A stretch of 64,000 bases of DNA from Holothuria scabra. Its lineage: Eukaryota; Echinodermata; Holothuroidea; Aspidochirotida; Holothuriidae. This document shows, one piece after another, positions 49,001 to 61,000 of this stretch. Position 1 is the first letter of the stretch, and the number at the start of each line of letters is the position of its first letter. The DNA is taken from assembly GCA_037179385.1 (NCBI GenBank), contig CM074184.1, positions 10,992,001-11,056,000 on the forward strand, in the 5' to 3' direction. The translations under genes and the position numbers were made by a program. The notes under the pieces were generated by a model. That model was not told the DNA's origin and searched no databases. It saw nothing but the letters and a program-made list of their open reading frames with translations.

Positions 49001-52000
49001 GGCTCATCCCTTTTCTAAAGAAAACATACAGTGAGCATATCAAGGCATTTTGAGAGAAGGGACATTCTCAACTCAGCCGCAGTGGGAGAAACATGGGCTT
49101 CACTGTAAAAGTTTTCCATACCTCAGTCTCCCTCCCCAGTGGTGCAATGGACAAGCATTGGTAAAAAAAAATTGGGCCCTGCTATATTAAACTGGAGTTT
49201 ATAAGTTGAGATGTAAAACCCTTCTTAAGCTAGCCTAACTCGAAGATTAAGTTTACACATTATATCTGCCAACAACCCCCCCTCCCCCAAGGACCAACTC
49301 CCTCCTCCTCCCCTCCTCCCCCCTCCCCCGGGAAAAAAAGGTGCCACCTACCACTGCACCTGTTACTACTGAATGTATCCTCTGTATGAACTTAACTGAA
49401 TTATACTGGACTGTGATATTTTTGCACTTAAGAAATATTTATGTCAAATTAATTTTCAGTGTAAGTGATTGAAGAGAAATAATGTGTATTAGTGTTATTT
49501 TGTCAGGTTCTGAGACTAGATGTAGTATGTCACACTTATTTCTAAAAAAGTCCTTAATTCTACAAGATTGAAAGTAATGCCATCATCTGCAGATATATTA
49601 ATGAAGACAGTGCTTTTAGATGCTAGGCTAGTTTTCTCCTTTCTCTTCAACACAAAAAGTCAGTTCTTGTTGTAAGTCTTGCAGCTAGTGTTATGTAGAA
49701 GATCAGGTAAATGGTTTGAAATGCATGGTGAAGTTATTCATGACAAAGAAAGAATTCATTTCTTAAACTGTTGTTGTTAATTGCTGTAACATCAGGGTTG
49801 CATTTAATATTTATTTGCCTAAGATTGTTACAATTGTCCTTCATAAAAACCATAACATTTTTATTGAAAATATGATTTACATGCAAAGTTCAGGATATTT
49901 TGTGTTGTCTCTCTCCAAAGGTGTGGGATATCATATGAGCATTGCCAAAGCTCCTCACTGCTCAGTTAATGAGATCAAAGCCCTCATTCAAGAGCATGTT
50001 CCAAACTCTTGCATGGAAAACAATGTTGGAGCTGAACTTTCCTTTGTATTGCCACAAGAGGATGTCAGCAGATTTGAGGCATTATTCCTTGCCATGGAAC
50101 AGAAGAGAGAAGAACTTGGTATTGACAGTTATGGAGCTTCTGTTACCACTATGGAAGAAGTCTTTATCAAGTAAGTTTGCAGGAAAATTATTTTGGCTTT
50201 GATAGACATGTTTGTATTATGGAGGGTTATGGTAATGAATGACAGCTTTGGAAAGTGCCTTATGCAAATTGCACCTCGCCTCTTAGTTCTCAAAGTTGCC
50301 TTCTTTTGTTTTAAGTGATTAATGACTGAGAAAATATGTTTTTGTTGTGGTTGCTGTAGTGAAACGTGTTTGTTTCTCTTCAATATTGATTTGGAAGCTA
50401 TGTACATGTGAACACTCTCCAAACCTTTAAAGATAAACAAAATTACATGTGTTCCAAAATTAAAGTTGATTTGAAAATTTTGGAATCATTTTAGAATCAT
50501 TCTTTCTTAATCCATCCATGATATAGGGCAGAGTTTTAAGTGCTTTTGGACAGTAGCTTAATTGCCTTTTTGGAGAAAAATTTTTCATTTTAATCTGCTG
50601 AAAGTGAAGGTTGCGAACCCTCATTTCATACTCTTCCGTTACACCTTTAGATTTATACTTTGTGTTTTTATAGAGTTTGTTCATACTGCACAAAATCAAG
50701 GGAATGCGGTAAACTATGTGCTGAGCTCATTTTGTGTATTTCATAGTGTGCCCCACAATTCCATGCAGTAACAAATTGCTGAGCTTGCATATTGGACTTC
50801 CTATGAAGGGGGCAGTGTCATATTAATTATAAATACCAGGTTTGCATTTATGATGATGAGGGGGAGAAAAGCCATAGGAAATTGCAATCAGATCAAATTT
50901 TAGATATTTACTGAACACAATATTCCTACAGCATTGTAGGAAACTTGCCTGGGTACTTGGCATGACATATTAATAGTGAAGCAATGATTTGGGGTTACTA
51001 GAAAATTGACCCTAAAACTTTCTATGCATTGATATCTTAACAGACCTGTCAACCCGTCTTGCTCAGAAATAGGGACATTTAAATTAGAATATTACCAGGA
51101 AATAGGGAGACGTAGGTAGTTAGATAAGGTTTTATGACCCAGTTTCTAACCAATTGGGAGATTCAGAGAAAAACTAGGTGGTTTGGAATTAAATGTATAG
51201 CCATCCATACAAGACTGGTTACATATAGGTGCCTAAGGAGCTGTTATGTTCAGGGTTGTAATGGCCCCTCCCCATGTTGGTGGTAGTGGTGAGGAGGGGG
51301 AGAGCGTGAGAGGAAAGAGGGGGGAGCATGAATAGTGGATCATCCCGTTGGAGAGGTAATTGGAACCCCCACAAGGCACTTTTTTGGAATGGTGCTATCA
51401 TTGTTATTAGAGCTCTAAATCTAAACAAATTTCAAAATTATGCATAACAGAACCCTACTTTTGAAAATTCTCAAGGGTGAGAAATATGAGAAAGAGGTAG
51501 AAACCCATCACCATTGAGTAAGAGACAACCCAGCATATGAGACTGATTGAATCATTAGGAGTCCAAATACTGAATTATTCATGTTTCTGGATTGCTTTCT
51601 CAGAGTTGGTAATGGTATTACTCCTGAAGCAGACCTAACTGCATCTTATGGATCATCTACAGAGAGTAAAGCCATGGAGAAGGCATCTACCAGAGTTTCA
51701 AATGGAGGGTCCCCTCCTTTACCCGAAGATGTTGAAGAACAAGCAGGTATGTTTGGTTTTGCTGTAAACATTAAATGAATGTAAATTTTTCAAATTTTGC
51801 TAAATGGATGAAAATTGATTTTCTTGTTGAAGAACTTGAAATTAATGCTCAAGCATAAGAGTATGCCTTCGGCATGGCTGTTATCTTCACATAACCATAT
51901 GAAAGGTTTGCTTTCTGTTTATTGAGTTCTTTGATAGATAATGTGTGTGATCTAAGTGAACAAGTAGAAAAATAAATGTGGTTCTTATCACATGTCAGCC

Positions 52001-55000
52001 AGCAGTTCAATGTCCAACAGTTAACTTTTTGCTATAAATTGGTATTTTTTGTACATAGATTCAAAAATTTATCTGTATTTTCTCTTTTGTCTTTTGATGT
52101 TTGAATCTCTTCATAGATCACCTTTATGAGGAGAGTCCCATCAGGAATGCAGGAGCGAGGCTGTTTTTTCAACAGTTTAGTGCCCTCTTTGTCAAGCGTT
52201 ATCTTCATTCACTACGCAATTGGTTGCTGGCAATTTTTCAACTCCTCATCCCAATCCAGTGCACCTTGGTAGCTCTTCTAGCTGCTAAGCTGTACCCTAC
52301 AGTGTCCAATTCTCCACCCTTGGCAATGGATATTTCTATTTATGGAAGTACGGATGTCCCGTTTCAAGTAAATATTTTTTGAATATTTTTCATCTTTTTT
52401 TAATTTAATCTGTATAAACTCAATTTTGAGTAATATGTTTTACATCTGTTTTTGACAAGGAATGTGGATGAAGTAGTGGTTAGATTTTTTGCCTTTCAGT
52501 CCGTTTGGTAGTGTTACAAGTCCTGGGGCCCGTTCCACAAAGAGTTATGCACGATCTTAAGTATGATTTACTGTTGGCTTAGGTATGGTGAATCAAACTT
52601 AAGATTGTGCGTAACTCTTTGTGGAACGGCCCCCTGGTTGGATTCAAAAAAAAGGGGCTTGTCTCCTCTTTACAGAATAAATATAAATATGGGGAAAACT
52701 TATTGGTATTAATGGGATACACTGCACTACTGAATACAGCCCTTAGGGGCACTGGTACATGAGAAGTGAAAAATGTGGCAGATTGAAGTAATAAATCACA
52801 CTTTGAAAATAATTGCTTTCTAAAAGTAAAAACTGAAATATATAAAATCCTTAAAAATGTCACTCTGAACTTCAGACTACCAAGCAGATTACTCCATGTT
52901 CTGTAGAGTATTTTGAAATAACAGTTTTCAGTAACTGCAAGTGTGTATCTTGAATGTAGTCTATATTCACTTCTGTCATATTTTTTGTCAAGGAATTACC
53001 TCTTTCTTGTTATATGTAAAAATTTGGTCAATGGTCTTCCGTGCATTGATGTTTCTGTAATGATCAGTGTTTGTTAACTTAAACTCAGTAAATGCTTGGC
53101 ATATGGTTTCAGTTTGCTTGAATAGGTTGATGCACAAGAAATGTGTGTCAGTGTGTATTGAGGGGTTCATGAAATTTAAAGCAGTTGTTCTAGAAATACT
53201 TGTGAGCATATGCACTGGTCTTGGTGCTCAAAGCTGTTGGCAGTCTAGAACATTGAAAAATAATTTAAAGTGTATTGTTAGTCACCCAGGTTGTTATTGG
53301 TTTGCATGATCACTGGACAAAATAGACTTGCACATTAATTTTTTTTGGAAAAGTTATATAAAAGCAAGATCTCTGTATTAATTAGTCACAGAGTGCCAAT
53401 TTTTCTGAAGTTCATGTGTAATTATATGTTTGCTTTTCTCTGCCTGCAGTTTACAAATGGGAGTGACTCCTGTAGAAAGGTTGCCAAACTATTCGCTGAG
53501 CAGTTTGGTTCACATATATCAACAGAATTTGTCAACAAGAGCCACCCTGGTCTTTCAATGGTAGACTTTCTTATTGCTAGAAATGAAAATACCACAGTCT
53601 CTTTCAACTTTGATAACCTCATCTCAGCAACTTTTACTCCTCTGTCTAACTCCTCTGGTGGTGTATTTGGCATAGCCTACTTCAATAATCAGCCGTATCA
53701 CACAGTGCCCTCATCCCTTAATGCAATTGACAATGCTTTTTTGAAATACTATCTGAACGATAGCTTCTCCATCAGTACAATCAACCATCCTCTTCCTCGG
53801 ACCATCCAGGAGCAAACTAGTGACCAAGTAAACAAAGGAATCCAGACTGGATTTGCAATTGCTTATAACATGCTGTTTGGAATGTCCTTCTTAGCTGCCA
53901 GTTTTGTGGTCTTTCTTATAAAAGAGAATACAACTAAATCAAAGCATCTTCAATTCATCAGTGGAGTCCAATCTTCTAACTTTTGGTTGTCATCTTATTC
54001 ATGGGACCTCCTAAACTATGCCTTACCATGTGTAATTTCATGTATCGTCTTTGCCGCATTTAATGTGGAGGCCTTCACTGATGATGGTCGGATTTTCCTG
54101 ACATTTATGCTTTTATTCCTCCATGGCTGGGCTGTCATTCCTCTGATGTACTTGGCGTCATTTCTCTTCAAAGTACCTTCAACTGGTTTTGTTACCATGA
54201 CAATGTTCAATGTTCTGTTTGGATCTACAACCTTCCTAGCAGTGGAGGTGCTTCTCATTCCAGAATTGAATTTAGTCAATGTAGGGCAGATTTTGGACTG
54301 GACTTTTGCATTTTCTCCTTCATACTTGCTGGGAAAGGCAATGGCTGACTTCTACAACAATTATGAGATTCTATCTTTATGCAGTATATCTGATCTTGCC
54401 ATGGCCTACTGCAAATCAAATGAAGGTAAGATATCCTGCGTTACTTTCAGGAATTGTTACCACTGCCGATGCTGACCTTAAAATGTAGCATGGAGCAGGG
54501 GTTAAATGTTGGGAAGGTAGGAGTGGAGATAGGCCAGGGGGGACTGACTTTTCTATATTTTAAATTTAGTTGTAATGTATGTACCATGTTGTGATACTTT
54601 ATTTGGATATTGAAGCCTCTCAAAATACCTCAAGTTTTATACACCAAAGTAGAGTATGATAGTTAAGTCATAAATGCCCCACTGGTTCCTTTCTGTAAGC
54701 AGCTTGTGAATAAAGAATTAAAAACACTGGATATGGTTTTAATAGATTTAGCAAATTGGAATTAGGTTGACTTTACAGGTTTCTGAATTTCATGATACAT
54801 ACATAGTGACCTTAATTTAGTCTTACATGTAACTTGTTTTGAAGACATATGTTCACTTCCTCTTTACATTCTTGTATATTCACTTTTTCTTTTATTGGAC
54901 AGACAATGGAGATAAAGGAATTTTCCTGTTGTAAAACTAACCTTAAAATGCTGACAACACCCACTAGCACCTGATGTTTTTTTTATTAATCTGTGCTCCA

Positions 55001-58000
55001 TTTACAAAAAGGGAAATGTACATTAGTTTTTCTACTGATAAATTTTAATATCAATAAATGATATTCTTATAAATAAAATTGTATTTTGTGGCAGCGCATA
55101 CCACCCTTAGTGTTAGTTCATAAAAATCATGGTCTTGTGAGAAGTAAACAAATCAGATATATCGATATGTTTAGACCCATGATATACAGAGCTGCCAAGT
55201 CTTCCTGATTCTGCAGAAGACTTCCTGAAAATTTCACCTCCAAACATGCAAAATGTAAAATCTTCCTGATTGAGAACAGAATTTCCCCCATTGAAATACA
55301 CACAAATCCCTGATATCTTCCTGATTTATGAGGTAAATCTTCCTGATTTCAAGACCTCAATGTTGGCAGCTCTGGATATATTCACATCTAAATAAAATAA
55401 AAAAAAATACTTGTCTTTCTAACACATGTTGCATTCTTGGAGCCATTACATTAGTGGGGTACACTTTTGCTGTTGGAGTTTATGAAGCTTTTTAAAGTGT
55501 ATTTTAGTACTTTAACCAGTTAAGAAAAAGTGTACATGCAGACTTGTATTCAAATTCAAATCATTACTCATGCAGTAAGGACCCCACGAGATCCCTTCTC
55601 CGGTTTCAATTTCCTTGCGCTATTCCCCTTACTATATCCATATAGGTATCACAGAGTTCACAAGATGAGAGGTTCATTATATTCCCTACCCTCAAGATCC
55701 TAATTGCAACTCAAGTCTAACCCTATTCTCAAACTCTAAACCTAACCTAACCTAACTGTAAACAGTGCTCTGACCCAAGATAGATTTTAATTCAAGGAGA
55801 TCTTTGTGTAGAGAACCTTCATCTTGTGGGTATCTCTTAAAGTTACCATGGCACCATGTAATACAATAGGCTATGCAAGTGTTTTTGGCTTGTTGATATA
55901 TACGTAGAACAGACTGGCCAGTTCTTTACCTCTAATACTATGGTTGCTTTACAATTTATCAACAGATCTGAAATTCCAGGAAAATTATCTTGCTTGGGAG
56001 TATCCTGGTATTGGTAGGTCTGTGATATTCCTAACTATAGAAGGATTTGTGTACTTTGCTGTTGTAGTTTTGGTAGAGATGGGAGTCTTTCGTCGCATTC
56101 AGTACTTCCTTAAAGGAAGGAGACGTAAATCAGAAACTCAGTTTGGTCCAAATCCAGTACATGAAGAGGTATGTTGAAAACCAACCTAATATTTTTGCCC
56201 TTAAGTATATTCCATTATGCAGTAGCTTTCAAATAGTTTTTGGCTGTGTTTTGTGTATCGTACAGTGTTTCATTTGCATGCCCTCCTCACCGTACACTTT
56301 ATGTGAAGCACTGGTTCCTTTTATTCCCCTTACCATTCCATGTCCTTTGGCAAGCAGAAAACCATATTCTGTATGAAGAATCATGCCCCTCCCCTTTGTA
56401 GTAGAACCCCTCATTTTATGTATGCTGAAACACATTTACTGTAGTCATTCTTTCACAAAAACTACATTTTTTGAAATCATGTATTTTCTTTTTTTTTTAC
56501 TCAATTGGTTTGCAATTTTTGTTTCCATTCTCACAGGAGGATGAAGATGTCCGAAACGAAAGAATACAAATTGAACAAACTCCAGAAGAGACGTTGACAA
56601 AATCTTACATCCTTGTCCTAAGGAACTTACGTAAAGTTTACCCTGGGAGAGGGGGAAGGCTTCCCCTTGTAGCTGTAGAGGGTTCATCTCTGGGTGTACC
56701 ATCCAAGGAGTGTTTTGGCCTCCTTGGTGTGAATGGGGCAGGCAAAACAACAACATTTAAAATGCTCACTGGGGATGAAGCGGTCAGTGACGGTAATGCT
56801 TATGTGGAAGGATACAACATCAAGGATAACTTGAGAAAGGTACTAAAACATCAAAGTTTTAACATTACAACTTGTACTTCTTTTTTACATGTCCCAGAAT
56901 TTTTTATTTTTTTATTATGTAAGACCTTGTAAAGTAACATTAGCTTGTATTATACAGGTGTAAGGCATGTGCACCTTGATGTCAGGTTTTTATCTGAAAC
57001 TGCTGCAACTTATGATGTTGTTCCCTTTTATTGTAAAGGTTTTACCCTGTTTATAAATGTGCTGGAATGCCAAGACAGGAATAAAAATGTGAAATGAAGT
57101 GAGACTCTTCAAAGCTCTTTACTTTTTCATTATTGCAAAGCTGTCTATGGACTTCTTGTTATTTCAATTCATGTATTTTTGCTTCTTCACAATATACCAA
57201 TTATCAGTTAGAGGTAATTAATATACAAAATTAAATTTTCAGTAACAACATGAAAGGAAAAGCTCTAAGAAACCTTTCATAAGTTTTACTGGTAGTGACA
57301 CTCCCAGAGTACATATAAAGAAAGAAAAGAATACTAATAGCAAGAAATCTAGCACCATTCAACATTCAACAGGTTTGTTAATGTAATTTGTTGTTGCTTT
57401 GTTTTTATAAACTCTAGTTTTCAACAGTTTAAGGTTTTGTCTGCTGTAGTAAGATCACTGCTAAAGCATGCATGACTTGAAGAATCATTTCAAAGTTGAG
57501 TTGCTAAAAGGTAAATGCTAATTGGAGGAAAAAAAATAAATGTGGAAGGTATGAGTGAAATATTTGGATAAACCACCTGAAAGTATTCAGGAGACCAAAT
57601 AATGCAGTGATGTCATTGACATTTGCAGGTGCATAAAGATTAATTGCTTTCATGTTTTACATACAGGTGCAGCAAAGAATTGGATACTGCCCTCAGTTTG
57701 ATGGTCTGGTAGACCAGATGACTGGAAGGGAAACACTGTACATGTATGCCCGTTTGCGAGGTGTCCCTGAAAAAAAGATCGCTGACAAAGTGAACTGTCT
57801 TCTTAGAGTTTTCAACATGGTGGAGCATGCAGACAAGCAAGCCAAATCTTACAGGTTGGTGGTTTTGTTGTAATGGTGATACAGGGTTGTGGTACCACAC
57901 AGGTCTTATTCTGACAAATATTGGTCTGAAGAGGTGGCATTTCAGTGGATGTTTGCAGTAATCCATAAAAACCATGTGTAACTGAAATTAAAGCTGCTAT

Positions 58001-61000
58001 AATACCTTGAGTGTCCCACCTAGCCTTAACTAACCCCCCCTCCCCCACCACCTTCTACATGGTAACAGACTTTTTCCCAGCGGGTTTGAATTATTGATTT
58101 TTTTTTTTTTCTTAGTTGGGTCACTAGCTTAGATAACAGGTCTTTTTTGTTTCCTAGTGTCCTTCATATGTTTGCTTTTATATATGTTCGTTCCAACTGG
58201 TTATTTTTGTAAATCATATGAAAAATAAATTTTAATTGAATTGAACTGAACTAATTGAACCAATCAAGTGATGGTCTAATTCAGTCAGCTATAACTAATG
58301 TTTATCAGCTTTAATCTTTCCAATACTTTGATGACATGTAGTATGAATGGTTGCATACTAAAAATTTTTCTTGACTCTCTTAATGTGAGGGTTTAGAATT
58401 ACAAGTTGATAGTACTATTAAATGGCTGTCTTCACTCGCTGTTGGAATTGATCTGTAGATAAACCAATAATTTCAAACTTTTTTTCAATGTCACGTAAGG
58501 GTTAGGTATGATGGAAATTGAAGAAAGATTACATCCATACAGCATAAGTTTGCTGAAAGTAATGATTTTGTTTTCCTCTACATGCAATACAATGTGGTCT
58601 TGTATTCCTTTGTCGTAGAATATGTAATGTTAATATCAAGGAGAAGCAAACAACTTCAGTCTTTGCTTCTTTCTGATGTTGACTTTTAATCTTGGAGCAA
58701 AATTAGTTTCATTACTCATTGCATAAGTGTAACCTTTAAGATATAAAAGCACATTAAGGAGGATTACATAGGCATAGGAAACAATAATATGAAAGTGGAA
58801 GGACTGATAATTTTAGGATTGTGCACCTAACAGTGCTCAGAAGAACCAAACTTTCATTTTATGGTGGGGGTTTTCAACTTTTATCACCAGGAGATCTATT
58901 TAAACTTTTATCACCAGGAGATCTATTTAAAAGCCATTTAAAAGCCAAGAGCTGTTTAAAAAAAGAAACCATGAATGTTTTTTCGCATTATCCATGTTAA
59001 CAAATGAAACTGTACAATGAAGAAAGAAGGCATCCTTGGTTTTGGCCAACTACAATTCACCAAATACCAACTTCAGTACATCTATACTTCCCCCTCCCCC
59101 CCACATAGAAAGTAATAAGACCATTCATGGTTAATGCTGGTTGGCATAGACCATGCATAGGAGCTTGCAGATGCATGTTAGTATTGGGTGACAGCAAACT
59201 CACCATTGCACACAGAATCCAGATGAATTAGAAGCAATGTTCAATTGTGGTGAAAAACAAGGTGTACCTCATCGACTGGGTTGTCCAGCAGCAGTGATGC
59301 CATTTGTTTGGAAACGAAGTATTGATTTTGAAAAGCCCTCTCTATCTTCAGTTGTGCAGATCACAGTTAAGTTTCCCTTTGGTATTATTAAAAAAAAGCG
59401 ACAAAAACGTATCCAACCTCGCCCCCTTCCCTGTTTGTAAAAGTGAGAAGTGGTTGCAGCTGGCCTCTGCTCTTATGCCTAAGTATAATTTTCACTTGTC
59501 AAGAGTATTTTGCATTGATTGAATTCATTGCTGAAGTCATGAATTAGACATGTGATAAATTAGAAGGAAGAATCTGCTGAAATGTATTTGTTGGAACAGG
59601 TAGCAAAAGTCAAAGAAAGGGAACAAAAAAAAATTTTATTTTGTCCTTTTTCCATAAATAAGTGGTGGTAACAAGAGAAAACTCAGCACAGCAGTAGCCC
59701 TGATTGGTGACCCACCTACTGTCCTACTAGATGAGCCAACAACCGGAATGGATCCAGTAACAAGGAGATTGTTGTGGAAAGCATTGTGTGAGATGCGAGA
59801 TGGAGGGCGGTCAATAGTACTTACATCACACAGGTTGGTATCTACATCATTATTTAAAAAACTAGACACAATATACCAGGATAAACTGGTTAATGGATTT
59901 TAGGATTAAATCAAAAGTAGGGTCTCAAACTTTTCGAATACATTTATGCTTAACTTTTCAACATTTTGCGTGATTGTTTTCACTGAGGGTGTTTCTGTTT
60001 TGTAACAGGCTGCTGATAAGATTAACTGAAAGGAAAATACTGCATTTGTTTTGCAAGAAAAAGTTATCCTCTTAGAACTAATATTTATTGATACAGGGTG
60101 ATAGATTATCAAAAGTAAGGCAGTATGGTAGCCTTCTTTTCAAGGAATAAGTTTCCCACAGATAGATATTCAGTTGTTTGTTGCTCAAGAAAAAGTTATT
60201 CTTCCAAACTTTCAGCATTTCAAATGATGCAACAGTCATGGCTCTTCTTGTGCATAGTATTTTGAAGAGATCTAGCTATTTGCTGGGGTTTATGATTAAG
60301 ACTGAAATGTTGGATAGTGTCTGAGCTATTTTCTTTGTACTCTTTGTTGGAGCATTTGAAACATGGAGCATTTGAAAAACAACATTTCCCTTTAAAATGT
60401 GCGGAACTATCATGGAGATGAGTTGTCTCTTTTTTCGATAAATAGATTTCAGATTGGGGATTTCTTGGAATCCTGCAAATAAGCTAGATTATTGATACAG
60501 AAAGTAAAGTTGGTTTTATGCCTTTGGCCAGTGTTTTCCTTGGAGAACCAAAGCAAAGATGAATCACTCTCTCAATATTTTGTGAGAGGCTTTTTTATCC
60601 AATTAGTGTTACATGGTGAGTTTCTGATGCATACCTACCAAATGCTGCAGACATTTTCTCCCAAGTGCAAATATTTCCTTATTTTTTATGGGCAACATTT
60701 GCTCCAATCCTTTACTTGGCTTTTTACTGGACTCCCAGGTTTTTAAAACTCTTCTTTCGGAATTGGTCTCCTATGACAATACTTTGGTACCCTGTTTTTA
60801 GTAATGAATTCTGGTTCTTTTAGTTAAACATATTAATTGCAGAAAAAGTTTTTTAAATTGTGAAATGCATCTTTTTGGGGGCTTTACGGCTCCCTGTAGG
60901 GCAGCCTGAATGGGTTCATCCATAGACCTATTTCCAAATAGCAATTACAAAGGATTGTGGGATAGAGTTTTGGGTGTACGTCAATATGCACCACAGTAAA

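Larger units (their letters stand above)
48655..49920 (+). other. intron 10
   Basis: Contains the decayed exon-10 duplicate at 48935-49060 and a polypyrimidine tract at 49276-49330. Confidence 0.7.

Noticed and set aside
48935..49060. alternative exon 10b
   Set aside because: Two in-frame stops, one single-base gap and no upstream acceptor visible; treated as a relic.
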